From assembly GCA_001931905.2 (NCBI GenBank), contig MSJI02000766.1:1-64000 (forward strand): a stretch of 64,000 nucleotides of DNA, written 5' to 3'. The DNA is from Cladosporium sp. IMV 00045 (taxonomy: Eukaryota; Ascomycota; Dothideomycetes; Cladosporiales; Cladosporiaceae). The notes below the pieces were generated by a model. The model saw only the letters and a list, made by a program, of their open reading frames with translations, had not been told where the DNA came from and searched no databases. A program made the translations under genes and the position numbers. This document shows, one piece after another, positions 48,760 to 57,965 of this stretch. Position 1 is the first letter of the stretch. Each line of letters starts with the position of its first letter.

Positions 48760-51465
48760 ATGGGCAAACGCAAACGTGCCGAGCAGACATACTCAAAGAA
48801 ACATCACGCAAACAACCCGCGTCGCGCGGGCCCCCAAAGACCAACACAACACGACTTTTTCTCCATAGACAGCGACGGTCCGGACTACGAGATATCCTCT
48901 CTCTTCGGCCAGCCCAGCAACCGCACGAAATCATCCAAACCGGCATCCTTGTCCACCACGCTCGCAAACAGACCTTCCACACGAACCACAAAAGCCATGC
49001 CCGCCGAACCGAGCGAGGATGACGTCCAAATGCTAGTCACAGTCACGAGCTGCTCGCGAGAAACATCAGTACGCTACCTCAAAGCCAAGAACAACAATGT
49101 CGAAAGCGCCATGAATGCGCTCCTGGACGGGGAGGACATTTCCAAGCAAGAGACCGCATCACAATGGGACGAAGGCGTATGGCAGACAGACAGAGACGGG
49201 AACGCGAATATTGGCGAGCGCGATCTGAGACCCTTGGGAACCGGCACCAGCACGGCGCCCACGAGGGTGCCTTCGCCTGCAGGGGATCTCAAGGCGCCTA
49301 CTAACAGAGACGCTGAGGATGCGGAACTCGCTCGCGCGCTGGAGATGAGCCAGCAGGATTTGGGATCGGCGTTTCAGCAAGAGTCGGGCGTTGTCGGTGC
49401 GGATGGGACTTCGAGGCAGACGTTCGGGCCCGCGACCAAGGATCAGTATGACAAGAATGACTGGGCTATGGTGCCGTTTTCGCTCGGCGCCAGCAGTGAG
49501 ATCGTACCGGACGTGGAGCCCGAGCAGAGGAAGAACGTGGAGGGAGAGCCTCGGTTTCTCAAGAACCTGCCTTCTGGGGACTATCTGCCGAATTTCTTGA
49601 CAATTGGCCATGCCATTCCTGCTGTGAGGGAGTCTCTCCTTTTCCGGGAATGCACTATGGCGCAGTATGGGGAAGATCCTGAATGGTGGAAGGGAAATCA
49701 GATCGCTCTGCCGAAAATTGTACATACTGAAGACGGCGCGCCTGCGGATCCTGAGATCGATCGGTTCGACGAGTTCATTGCTGAGACGCAGCGGCTGATG
49801 GCGGTCTTGGATGCTAGCCAGAGATCTTATGCCAGTGCACTTGCGCTGTCACAGACGGAGCTGCTTCGCTCAGGAGATGGATCGGGTCTCATTGAGAAAT
49901 TCATCAAGAGGACCATCCAAGCAGCTACCGTGAGGTGTGGGAAAGCGGCGGAATATCTATCACTGTTCGCGACGAACATTGACACGACCTCGCCTGAAGG
50001 ATTGCTCACGCCATATCTGGAGGTCTTTGATATGCCCATAAAGACTGTCGGAGAGGACAAACTTGGCTTGATGGAGATCCTGGACGGCTTGCTCTGGGAT
50101 ACAGTCTCTGAGGATGCCGCGAGTGTCGACAACTCCATCGTCAAAGGTGCAGACGTTCTCGTCATGTGCGCGAATCAGACGAATCCCTCCGCCGAGAAAC
50201 TACAAATCGACGTCCCCCCGACGCTGTACATCGATAAATACCTTGGGGAAAATCTAGAAATCTCCAAACCCGCGCGCTTGGAGATTCTTCAACAGAAACA
50301 ACGGGTCGCGAAAATCACAGACATTGAGAACAAACTCACGAAATGGGAGCACCCGCAAAAAAAGGGAGAAGACCTCGATGCGAGGGCGATGCTCCAGCAT
50401 ACATTGGGGCATTTCTCGGGCAAGAATATGGCCGATGCAACGAATGCTGACAGAGAGAACGGTATCGTTGTCAACGGCACCGATGCGCACGAACAACCGC
50501 ACTATGCAGAAATCGCATCAAGACTGGAGGCTATTGCTCTAAGCGTCGACAAGAAGCTCGAGAAGTTGGCAGCAGAAAAAGAAGCCATCCAGAAGAACAT
50601 CTCCCAGCTCTCCAACTCCTCTCCGCCTCAACTCGAGGAGAGGGGTCTGAGACAACGCTACACCCTCATGGGCGTGGCCACCAAACCCAGCATCACCTAT
50701 GTCCTCCGTCCCAAAGAAGAAGAGGACGAAGACGAAGACAGAATGTCCACCGAAACAGACGCGGACGACAGCACACCCGACGGCATGCAGTGGTGGCGCA
50801 TCGAATACACAGTCAACAGCAACTCCCCTCGCATCCTCAAATCAAAGGTAGCCGAATACACGGTCCTCCACGCCGTCGAAGCCGAGCACACCTCCGCCCT
50901 CCTCGTCTACGCCAGCGACCGCGCCGTCGACGACTCCATCTCGCAAAACCTGCCCCCACCCCTCCACCACTTCGTGCAAGAAGACGACGCCCACTTCACC
51001 ACCGAACTCCGCGACGCAACTCTCATTCGCCCCCCTCCCTCGTACGAGCACGCCTACGACAGCGAAGTCCCGCGCCAATCCATCGAGCCTGGCGATCATA
51101 TCAGCAACAACAACCGCCGCGCAAGCGCCGACAGCACGTGCGCGCAAGGCGGCAGTCCGACAACCGGCGGAAGCCCTTTCTACGGCGGCAGCGGCGCGCC
51201 GCAGACTTACGGCCTGCCACCCTCCACCGTCCGCTCGGGCCAGCACGTCGAAAGCGCCAGTGACGATCCGGAGGTCACGGAAATCCACCTCTCGCCGCCG
51301 CAGGAGGAGGAGACCCAGCATCAGGAGATGGTGGAGACGAGGAGTGCGCCATTTCTGCCCGGTTTGAAGACTGGCCAGCAGCACCCGCGGGAGCGGGAGG
51401 AGGATGCGAGCATGGAGGATGTGCGGAATGGGTCTGGCGATGATGGGGCTGGAAGGCGGGAGTGA
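48760..51465 (+). CDS. Ubiquitin-interaction-motif protein, USP25/28-like but catalytically degenerate
   Basis: 901 aa, single exon. The start MGKRKRAEQTYSKKH is the first ATG. Order of parts: basic N-terminus; UBA/CUE-like helix bundle (about 95-130: MLVTVTSCSRETSVRYLK, NNNVESAMNALLDG); ubiquitin-interaction motif DAELARALEMSQQD (about 187-200); USP-like region; acidic, Ser-rich tail. The USP region keeps the framework (RFLKNLPSGDYLPNFLTI, IPAVRESLLF, MEILDGLL, and near the end WWRIEYTV and HTSALLVYASDRAV). Where active USPs have GNTC and an H-G-G-H box, this has SGDYLPN and VATKPSITYV, so the catalytic Cys and His are absent. Likely a ubiquitin-binding scaffold. Widespread in filamentous ascomycetes as 'UIM protein', as far as I recall. 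Confidence 0.85.
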   Translation: MGKRKRAEQTYSKKHHANNPRRAGPQRPTQHDFFSIDSDGPDYEISSLFGQPSNRTKSSKPASLSTTLANRPSTRTTKAMPAEPSEDDVQMLVTVTSCSRETSVRYLKAKNNNVESAMNALLDGEDISKQETASQWDEGVWQTDRDGNANIGERDLRPLGTGTSTAPTRVPSPAGDLKAPTNRDAEDAELARALEMSQQDLGSAFQQESGVVGADGTSRQTFGPATKDQYDKNDWAMVPFSLGASSEIVPDVEPEQRKNVEGEPRFLKNLPSGDYLPNFLTIGHAIPAVRESLLFRECTMAQYGEDPEWWKGNQIALPKIVHTEDGAPADPEIDRFDEFIAETQRLMAVLDASQRSYASALALSQTELLRSGDGSGLIEKFIKRTIQAATVRCGKAAEYLSLFATNIDTTSPEGLLTPYLEVFDMPIKTVGEDKLGLMEILDGLLWDTVSEDAASVDNSIVKGADVLVMCANQTNPSAEKLQIDVPPTLYIDKYLGENLEISKPARLEILQQKQRVAKITDIENKLTKWEHPQKKGEDLDARAMLQHTLGHFSGKNMADATNADRENGIVVNGTDAHEQPHYAEIASRLEAIALSVDKKLEKLAAEKEAIQKNISQLSNSSPPQLEERGLRQRYTLMGVATKPSITYVLRPKEEEDEDEDRMSTETDADDSTPDGMQWWRIEYTVNSNSPRILKSKVAEYTVLHAVEAEHTSALLVYASDRAVDDSISQNLPPPLHHFVQEDDAHFTTELRDATLIRPPPSYEHAYDSEVPRQSIEPGDHISNNNRRASADSTCAQGGSPTTGGSPFYGGSGAPQTYGLPPSTVRSGQHVESASDDPEVTEIHLSPPQEEETQHQEMVETRSAPFLPGLKTGQQHPREREEDASMEDVRNGSGDDGAGRRE

Positions 51466-52301
51466 GGGGGACTGTGCGTTCGGGGATGGGGAAACGATGG
51501 GGTAACGATGGGGTAATATCGAGAAATGAAGGGGTAACGTGAATTCAGATGTGGGACGCCTTTGCCTCTTATATCCTCCCGCGATTCGAGTGGCTTGCTT
51601 CGAGTGATCTGCCATGCTTCCTAGTGTCTGCATGAATCTGGCGCGGAGTCATGGGCTTCTTCCCTGCCTTGCTGACGAGGTGACGGTGACGTTTCAGTAG
51701 TCGTCGGGCTAAGCTTCTTGTTAGTGTTGTGGCCCCGTGGGGGTCCTTCGATTATTGTAAAGTAATCGGTAACTCTAGATGCATCACTTGTGTTCGAAAT
51801 CATTGAGCCATCTCTGTGCCGTTTTCTCCCGTGAAAGACGTTGGTGGTGGGATATTCGATCGAATCGACGTTATGTGGACTGAGCTCTACTTGCGCTTAC
51901 ATGAGTGCTTCTACGGTTCATGATTATTCCCCCAACTCTTGTCCTTAGGGCTCATAAACTTGGACTTGCTTGAACGGTGCTGGGTTGTCTCCTAAGCTTT
52001 TGTATCCCAGAAAGCTTGCTTCTCCACGGTTCGTTTTCGGCTCCGGAAACAGCCCCCAGGATTTAACCCACCCTCAATTGATGACTACTGACTAACTGTT
52101 TCCTTTAACCTTCACCAAGTTTCTCTGGTTTCGAGCCTATCGGGAACACTACTCTCGAGTGCTCTGTTCCGGTTTCTACTTTGGGGAGTTGGCGATTTTA
52201 TGCATATCCTACTCTGAGCTGTGTTTGTTTACCTAATTGCCTGAGGCCAGTATTTACTACCCAACAATTGCATACCAAGGTCGCTGATAGTACGCCAGGC
52301 A
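51466..52301. other. Intergenic region
   Basis: About 840 bp, tandem genes. The 3' flank of the UIM gene has a GGGGTAACG word repeated three times (51,498-51,540). No gene was recognised. Confidence 0.4.
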
Positions 52302-53581
52302 ATGGCTGCTCTACGATCTGGCATTCGAGACTTGCGAGTCGCCGTGCTGTTCCAATCGTTGCCGCCTCCGGTCATCAATGGCGTTGCTAAGCCGCTCAAA
52401 CCTGGTGGTGAGTCTATGTCAAACAACTGGTGCAGTGGGAGACATGTAGTAGTAGAACGAAGAAGAAATGCAAGACGCTCATCCACAGCCAACAGGCTAC
52501 CAAGACTCTGGCGCTGACATAGCCTACAATCTCCACCAACGCAACCCAAACAGCATCATCACGCCCTCCCCCCAACCCAACCCAACGCAAGACCAAGGCT
52601 GGAGTTTCCCCGACAGCGAAGAAGGCATCCTCGCCGCCATCGAAAAAGGCGCCAATTGCCTCTGGGCGAACACGATCTTGTTCAAAAACCACCCTCTGCA
52701 GATTTCCTCAAAAATACCAGCCAAATCCCCCAACCTCAAAATCATCGGCCAGCCTCCAAACCTAGTCGAAGCCTACGACGATAAAGACTTCGTCAACTCC
52801 TGGCTGCGCCGCACGGGGCGTTTCGACGTGCCGAAATCCTGCACCGCCTCCCCTTCGACCGTCCAAGAGCTCACAAACCTCCTGGCAAAACACGCCCTCC
52901 ACCTCCCCATAGTCGCCAAACCGATCCGCGGCCGCGGCAGCCAAGGCGTGCGCGTCTGCCATTCTACGAGCGAGCTGGAACACCACCTGCGCGAGCTAGG
53001 ATCGAATTCAATCCTCGAAGAATTCCTCCCCGGCGTCGAAGGGACTGTCACAGTCATGCCTCCCTCGCGCGAGAGGCCGAAGTACTGGGCCATGCCTCTT
53101 GTTGAGCGGTTCAATCACGCCGAGGGGATTGCGCCATATAGTGGCAATGTGGCTGTGAGTGTCAATTCGAGGGTCGTCAAGGCCGGAGACCTCAATGGGA
53201 GGGAGGATGGGGCGGCTGTGCAAGAGGTCATGAGGCAGTGTGAGGGCGTTGCTGAGCTGTTGAGGGTTACGGCGCCGGTTAGAATTGATGTTCGGAAGGG
53301 GGATGGGGGGTCACAGGCGAGGTATGCGATTTTTGACGTTAACATGAAACCGGTGAGTTGCAATAGAAGTTCTCTTGTTTTGGCTGCTTCTTCGATCTAT
53401 TGGCTGACTTCAATCGGTACTGCAGAACATGACAATGCCAGGTCGTCCTGGTCGTGAAGATCAGGCGAGTTTGACCATGCTCGCTGCGGAGGGTCTTGGG
53501 TGGTCAGTGGGAGATTTGTTGGAGAATATTCTTGCTACTGCGACGCCTTTGGAGGAGTTGCGTCGAATCAAGTTGGACTGA
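52302..53581 (+). CDS. D-Ala-D-Ala-ligase-like ATP-grasp protein
   Basis: 372 aa; exons 52302-52407, 52496-53352, 53426-53581 (introns 88 and 73 bp). ATP-grasp features: the N-terminal domain with VAVLFQSLPPPVINGVAKPL; PIVAKPIRGRGSQGVRV, the nucleotide-binding lysine and glycine loop (around residue 170); SILEEFLPGVEGTVTVM; VRIDVRKGD; and FDVNMKP joined by the last intron to NMTMPGRPGREDQASLT. The last matches the D-Ala-D-Ala-ligase motif (E/D)-x-N-x-x-P-G-(M/x)-T in altered order. Fungi lack peptidoglycan, so the substrate is probably some other amino or carboxylic acid. Cytosolic, no signal peptide. Confidence 0.85.
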
Positions 53582-54849
53582 ATAATCCGTGTCTCTGAGA
53601 TCAACCAAGGATTTTTGGTGTATAGCAGAAGGCATATGCTTATTTGGTCTTGTGCTATCGTGAGTGATGAAGCCGCGTGCTTGAAGCTCACTCACGATAG
53701 CACAAGTCGTTGATATCATTCTCGGACCTCTTGGATTACCAAATCCATCACCATCTGAGCAATGAACTTCACATATGATATCAAGTATCATCGATAGCTA
53801 TCGTACACCGATTAAAACCAGACCAATTGGTTACCAATGCATAAGACTTGCACAACTCGGGCGACAATCGGACGCAGACAGTAGAGGGCTATGACGAAAG
53901 CAGACGCAAACGAACCACATCGGGAACAAGGGCCGCATTCATGAGTCGCCAGGACGAATAAGAATATGCAGGGTCTGGCCGGCGAAGGCGCCAGGGCATG
54001 GGAAATGCGGTTTGATGATTCTTTAAGGTAAGGATTTTACCCCGATAAGCTTCCCTGCTGGCGGCGGCAAATTCTTGACGCTTGGACACGCAAAGCGCCG
54101 AGGGCTTGTCAATCCTGCCCTTCGCAATCCACGCTAGGTATTCTCCAACATGGCCCAGCCCAGAGATAAGACAAGGCGAGATCCAAGACGGCGCGTGGCG
54201 TTGCGGGAACACTCGGACTCTCGGGTTGATCTTTCGGTGCATCAGGAACAGTAATCAAGACTGGCAGTAAGCATCGGTTGTGGCTGCTGGGCGGAAGCTT
54301 GGCCACGATGCTTCAGCCGCCTTGTGAAGATCCTGCTGCAACCTCGTCATACTCTGTTCCTGCGATCGTCCTCCCACTTTCGTTGTACAAACCTAACTGT
54401 CCGCTCCTCCACACGTCCGCGAACTCCAAAGACACACAGACTGGCAGATAGCGCTCATCTCCGCGTCTTCTGGAATATCGGGCATGCAGAGGTCCTCGTG
54501 TCGACCGCGCACTGTGTCTGCAGAGGTCACTGCGGCGTTGACATTACCTAAAGGCCAAGGTTTCGCCGTCAACGTCTAGGTTCGACCCGGCATCTTATGC
54601 GACTGGCGTCACTAACCATGTGTCAACCATACTCTGGTTGGCTTGAATGGTGGTATCGGTGGGCCTGGCCGTGACGGTTCGTCGCCTCCCCCGCCGCACT
54701 CCATTTGAATTCAAGATGCCGTCCGCTCCCTCCTGCTCTTCGACGCATCTCACGCGACACCACCTCAACTCTTCTTATACCGTTGCCATCTCCCTCTCCG
54801 GGCTTCTCCATCGCCCCATCTCTCAACGCCTGATCAACATCCACCCGCC
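53582..54849. other. Intergenic region with hairpin
   Basis: About 1.27 kb. It contains the perfect inverted repeat listed separately and the C-rich promoter of the amino acid transporter (54,700-54,849). No gene or tRNA was recognised. Confidence 0.45.
53649..53706. repeat. 19 bp perfect inverted repeat, hairpin downstream of ATP-grasp gene
   Basis: CTTGTGCTATCGTGAGTGA at 53649-53667 is exactly complementary to TCACTCACGATAGCACAAG at 53688-53706, with a 20 nt spacer. It starts 68 bp after the ATP-grasp stop, so it would fold in the 3' UTR. No flanking duplication was seen, so it is not obviously a transposon end. Confidence 0.85.
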
Positions 54850-56304
54850 ATGTCGACCTACCCTGATCGGGTTGTCCAGGCTCCCGGTCCTCTGACCGAG
54901 GACAAGGTCTACGACCACGACATCGAGTCCTCGCCTTCATCAAAGACTCAGTCCAAGGAAGGTCGCAAGATTGGCGACGGCGTCGAGAACTATGGAGATC
55001 TTGAGCGCTCAACCACAGTCCACGAGGGCGAGCAGAAGTACAAGCGTCTCGGTTGGATGAAGCTCACCACCCTGTTGATTGTCGAGGCCATCGCTCTTGG
55101 ATCTCTGAGTGTACCAAGTGCCTTTGCTTCCGTCGGTATGGTTGCTGGTGTCATCCTCACTGTCGGCATTGGTCTCATCGCAATCTACACATCATACGTT
55201 GTCGGTCAGGTTAAGATGAGGCACCCTCACGTCGAGCACTACGCCGACGCGGTCAAGCTCATCTGGGGTCGTTTCGGTTATGAGTTGACCGGTGGCATGT
55301 TCGCGCTGTTCCTTATCCTTCTGGTCGGTTCCCACACGCTCACAGGCACGATCGCATTCATCCGCATTGTCGACGAGCCTGGCATGTGCGCCTTGATCTG
55401 GGGCGTGATTTCTGCCATCATCCTCTTTGCTCTGGCTGTCCCTCCCAGTTTCTCCGAGTTCGCCATTCTTGGATACATCGACTTTGCCTCCATCGTTATT
55501 GCGATTGGCATCACCATCATCGCCACCGGTATCCAGTCTGACAGCGCTGGAGCTGCCGCAGCCACCTGGTCCGCATGGCCTCCTGCAGACATGACCCTTA
55601 AGTCTGCCTTCCTTTCGACCACCAACATTGTCTTCGCCTACTCTTTCGCTGTGTGCCAATTCAGCTTCATGTCTGAGATGCACACTCCGTCCGACTACGT
55701 CAAGTCCATCTGGGCGCTCGGCTTGATCGAGATCTTCATCTACACCCTCACCGGTGCTCTGATCTACGCCTTTGTCGGCACCGATGTCGGCAGCCCTGCT
55801 CTTCTCTCGGCCGGATTTAAGGTCTCTCGCATCGCCTTCGGAATCGCGCTTCCCGTCATCTTCATCTCGGGATCCATCAACACCGTTGTGGTTGGCCGAT
55901 ACATCATCAACCGCGCTCTTCCTAACAGCCCCATCAAGTACATCAACACTAAGGCCGGCTGGGCCGTCTGGCTCACCCTGATTGCCGTGATCACCGTCAT
56001 CGCCTGGGTCATCGCCGAGGCCATTCCCTTCTTCAACGCCCTCCTCGGTCTGATCTCTAGCTTGTTCATCTCCGGCTTCACCTTCTACTTCCCTGCGCTT
56101 TTCTGGTTCCAGCTGGTCAAGGAGGGCAAGTGGAACTCTTCAAAAAAGAACATCGCCCTGTCCGTGCTCAACGCCTGCGTTTTCTGCATCGGCCTCGCCA
56201 TCCTGGGTCTCGGCACTTACGCTTCGGTGGCCGACATTAAGGACTCCTACGCCAGCGGCGATGGTGTTCGCAGCCCCTTTACTTGCTCTTCTGAGTCGTA
56301 TTAG
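54850..56304 (+). CDS. AAAP-family neutral amino acid transporter (mtr-like)
   Basis: 484 aa, single exon. Amino acid/auxin permease family, plasma membrane. After a hydrophilic N-terminus of about 70 residues come about eleven helices. Signature segments: LGWMKLTTLLIVEAIALGSL, SVPSAFASVGMVAGVIL, HVEHYADAVKLIWGRFGYE, NIVFAYSFAVCQFSFMSEMH, GSPALLSAGFKVSRIAFGIA and the final FPALFWFQLVKEGKW. These match the fungal N amino acid transport system protein (Neurospora mtr type). Codon use is strongly biased to C-ending codons, which suggests high expression. No intron or frame problem. Confidence 0.93.
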   Translation: MSTYPDRVVQAPGPLTEDKVYDHDIESSPSSKTQSKEGRKIGDGVENYGDLERSTTVHEGEQKYKRLGWMKLTTLLIVEAIALGSLSVPSAFASVGMVAGVILTVGIGLIAIYTSYVVGQVKMRHPHVEHYADAVKLIWGRFGYELTGGMFALFLILLVGSHTLTGTIAFIRIVDEPGMCALIWGVISAIILFALAVPPSFSEFAILGYIDFASIVIAIGITIIATGIQSDSAGAAAATWSAWPPADMTLKSAFLSTTNIVFAYSFAVCQFSFMSEMHTPSDYVKSIWALGLIEIFIYTLTGALIYAFVGTDVGSPALLSAGFKVSRIAFGIALPVIFISGSINTVVVGRYIINRALPNSPIKYINTKAGWAVWLTLIAVITVIAWVIAEAIPFFNALLGLISSLFISGFTFYFPALFWFQLVKEGKWNSSKKNIALSVLNACVFCIGLAILGLGTYASVADIKDSYASGDGVRSPFTCSSESY

Positions 56305-57965
56305 ACGGGAATTGCTGCTGCTGCTGTTTTTATGATGATGGTTTTTCTGCGAAAAGCGATGCTGCGATGATGTATCTCTTATTTTCTTTTCCTTTTCGTT
56401 CCGGGAATGGGTTCGAGCTTCGAGCTTGCAGACAAGATCTGTGATAGATGTTAGAGATCGATAGAGACCATCCAAAGAGAACCAAACGAATTCTTACGAC
56501 AAATCACCTCTCAATTCGCCTCCGTTCCATGTAAAGTGTGCTTGTCTCCCAAGCCGGACAGTCGTCTGAGAAGCATGGTCGCAGATGACCACGCCTCGCC
56601 ACAGCGATGTGGACGAACACCCAGTCCAATGTACGAAGATGGCGAAACAGAGATCGATCCAAATCCATGAGCGATAGCGAAACCGGGAAGGCAAGAAGCG
56701 GAGAAGTTGAAGAAAACCACACCAGAGTATCCAGAAAGAAAGAGAGAATCTCAGTGTGACTTTTCGGCGATTTGATGCATACGCCCCATAGAGGAAAATC
56801 GCAAGCGAGGAGCGCCCTACAACTACACGCCCTTGGATCCACTTACTTGCCTTCGGGGGACTGGAGTATCGGGGCGCGTACGGGGCTACGGTATGTTTAG
56901 TTGCGCTCCATAGGGCTTCATTGAGGTGACTTTTGGGATTAGTGGGGTCAATGAGGTTGCGTCTTTTTGGTTGGAAGCTGTGTCGTTGATGATCATTTGT
57001 TTGTTGGTGAGTTAAGTTGGGTGAGCGGATAGATGGATGAATGGACGGATGGAATTTGGGTGGTGGGCGAACGGAGTAACGATGATCATCGCACTTCGCT
57101 CGCAGTGACTTGTCGTTCATGGAATTGTTAATTGCGAGTTGTGCTCAGCCGGGAAACGGCATAGTTGGTTTACCGTAGGGCGTGGGTTCGTGTGAAGTGT
57201 GAGCAAGATTTCGGAAGGGACCTGGATTGTTGAAGCTTGAATCCACTTCACTTCATGCCTTGCTTGATGACAACAAAGCAGCAATCGCCCAATTGTTACC
57301 CAAGGCATTTGCGTTCGTATACCTCTGCCATGTTAGGATATAGACAAATTGTCATGCTATTATCAATGTCTTCGGGTGTGTTTCGACTCACCTCGAGAAA
57401 CGCTCGTCAGGACTAAGCTCAGGTTTACAAACCTCAAAGCGCAATGCTGCTGTCGAACAATCACCTCAGAGATCACAGAAGGGTGTCTTCTCTACAATCT
57501 AGGTGATGTTCGCCAAGGCAAGCAGGGCGAGCGACAATATGGCCCCATTCATTCGCTCGGCTACGCGCTGTGGGCTTACTGCTGCGGCCGTGGCTGACAG
57601 CTGAGCTGCTGAGCTGGCATGGCTTGCAGTTACCATTCCATGATACCAGACCACATGGATTTCAGGCCATCGCGAGTTGGCCAGCTCCATATCGATTGTT
57701 CATACCTGGAGAATTTCCACGAGACTCATTTCAGTATATCGTGGCAAGGAAAAAATAAGCGGAGGTATTTGGTGGCGACGAAGCTCGATCTGCGTTCGCA
57801 ATAAAGCGGCGGCAGTGCAGATGCATGCAGTGAAGCGCCGATAAAAGTACTTGGATCCAAGTCGTGAGCATAAGCGTGGCGCTCTCAGCCTCCTATATCA
57901 CACGAACCCTTCACAGCGTCAGCCTGTCAAAAGTCGGCCTGTCGCGAATCTTCCACCCGTACGAC
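56305..57965. other. Intergenic region
   Basis: About 1.66 kb. It includes a CT-rich 3' flank of the transporter gene and a 208-codon minus-strand open frame (56494-57120) that I do not accept as a gene. No RNA gene or repeat was recognised. Confidence 0.4.

Noticed and set aside
54560..54600. Possible tRNA T-arm (GGTTCGACCC)
   Set aside because: No matching acceptor stem, D-arm or anticodon arm could be placed upstream.
56494..57120. 208-codon minus-strand open frame downstream of the amino acid transporter
   Set aside because: Composition is His/Ser/Arg/Trp-rich without any domain, a shorter frame overlaps it, and it lies in the CT-rich 3' flank of a highly expressed gene. Length alone is not enough.
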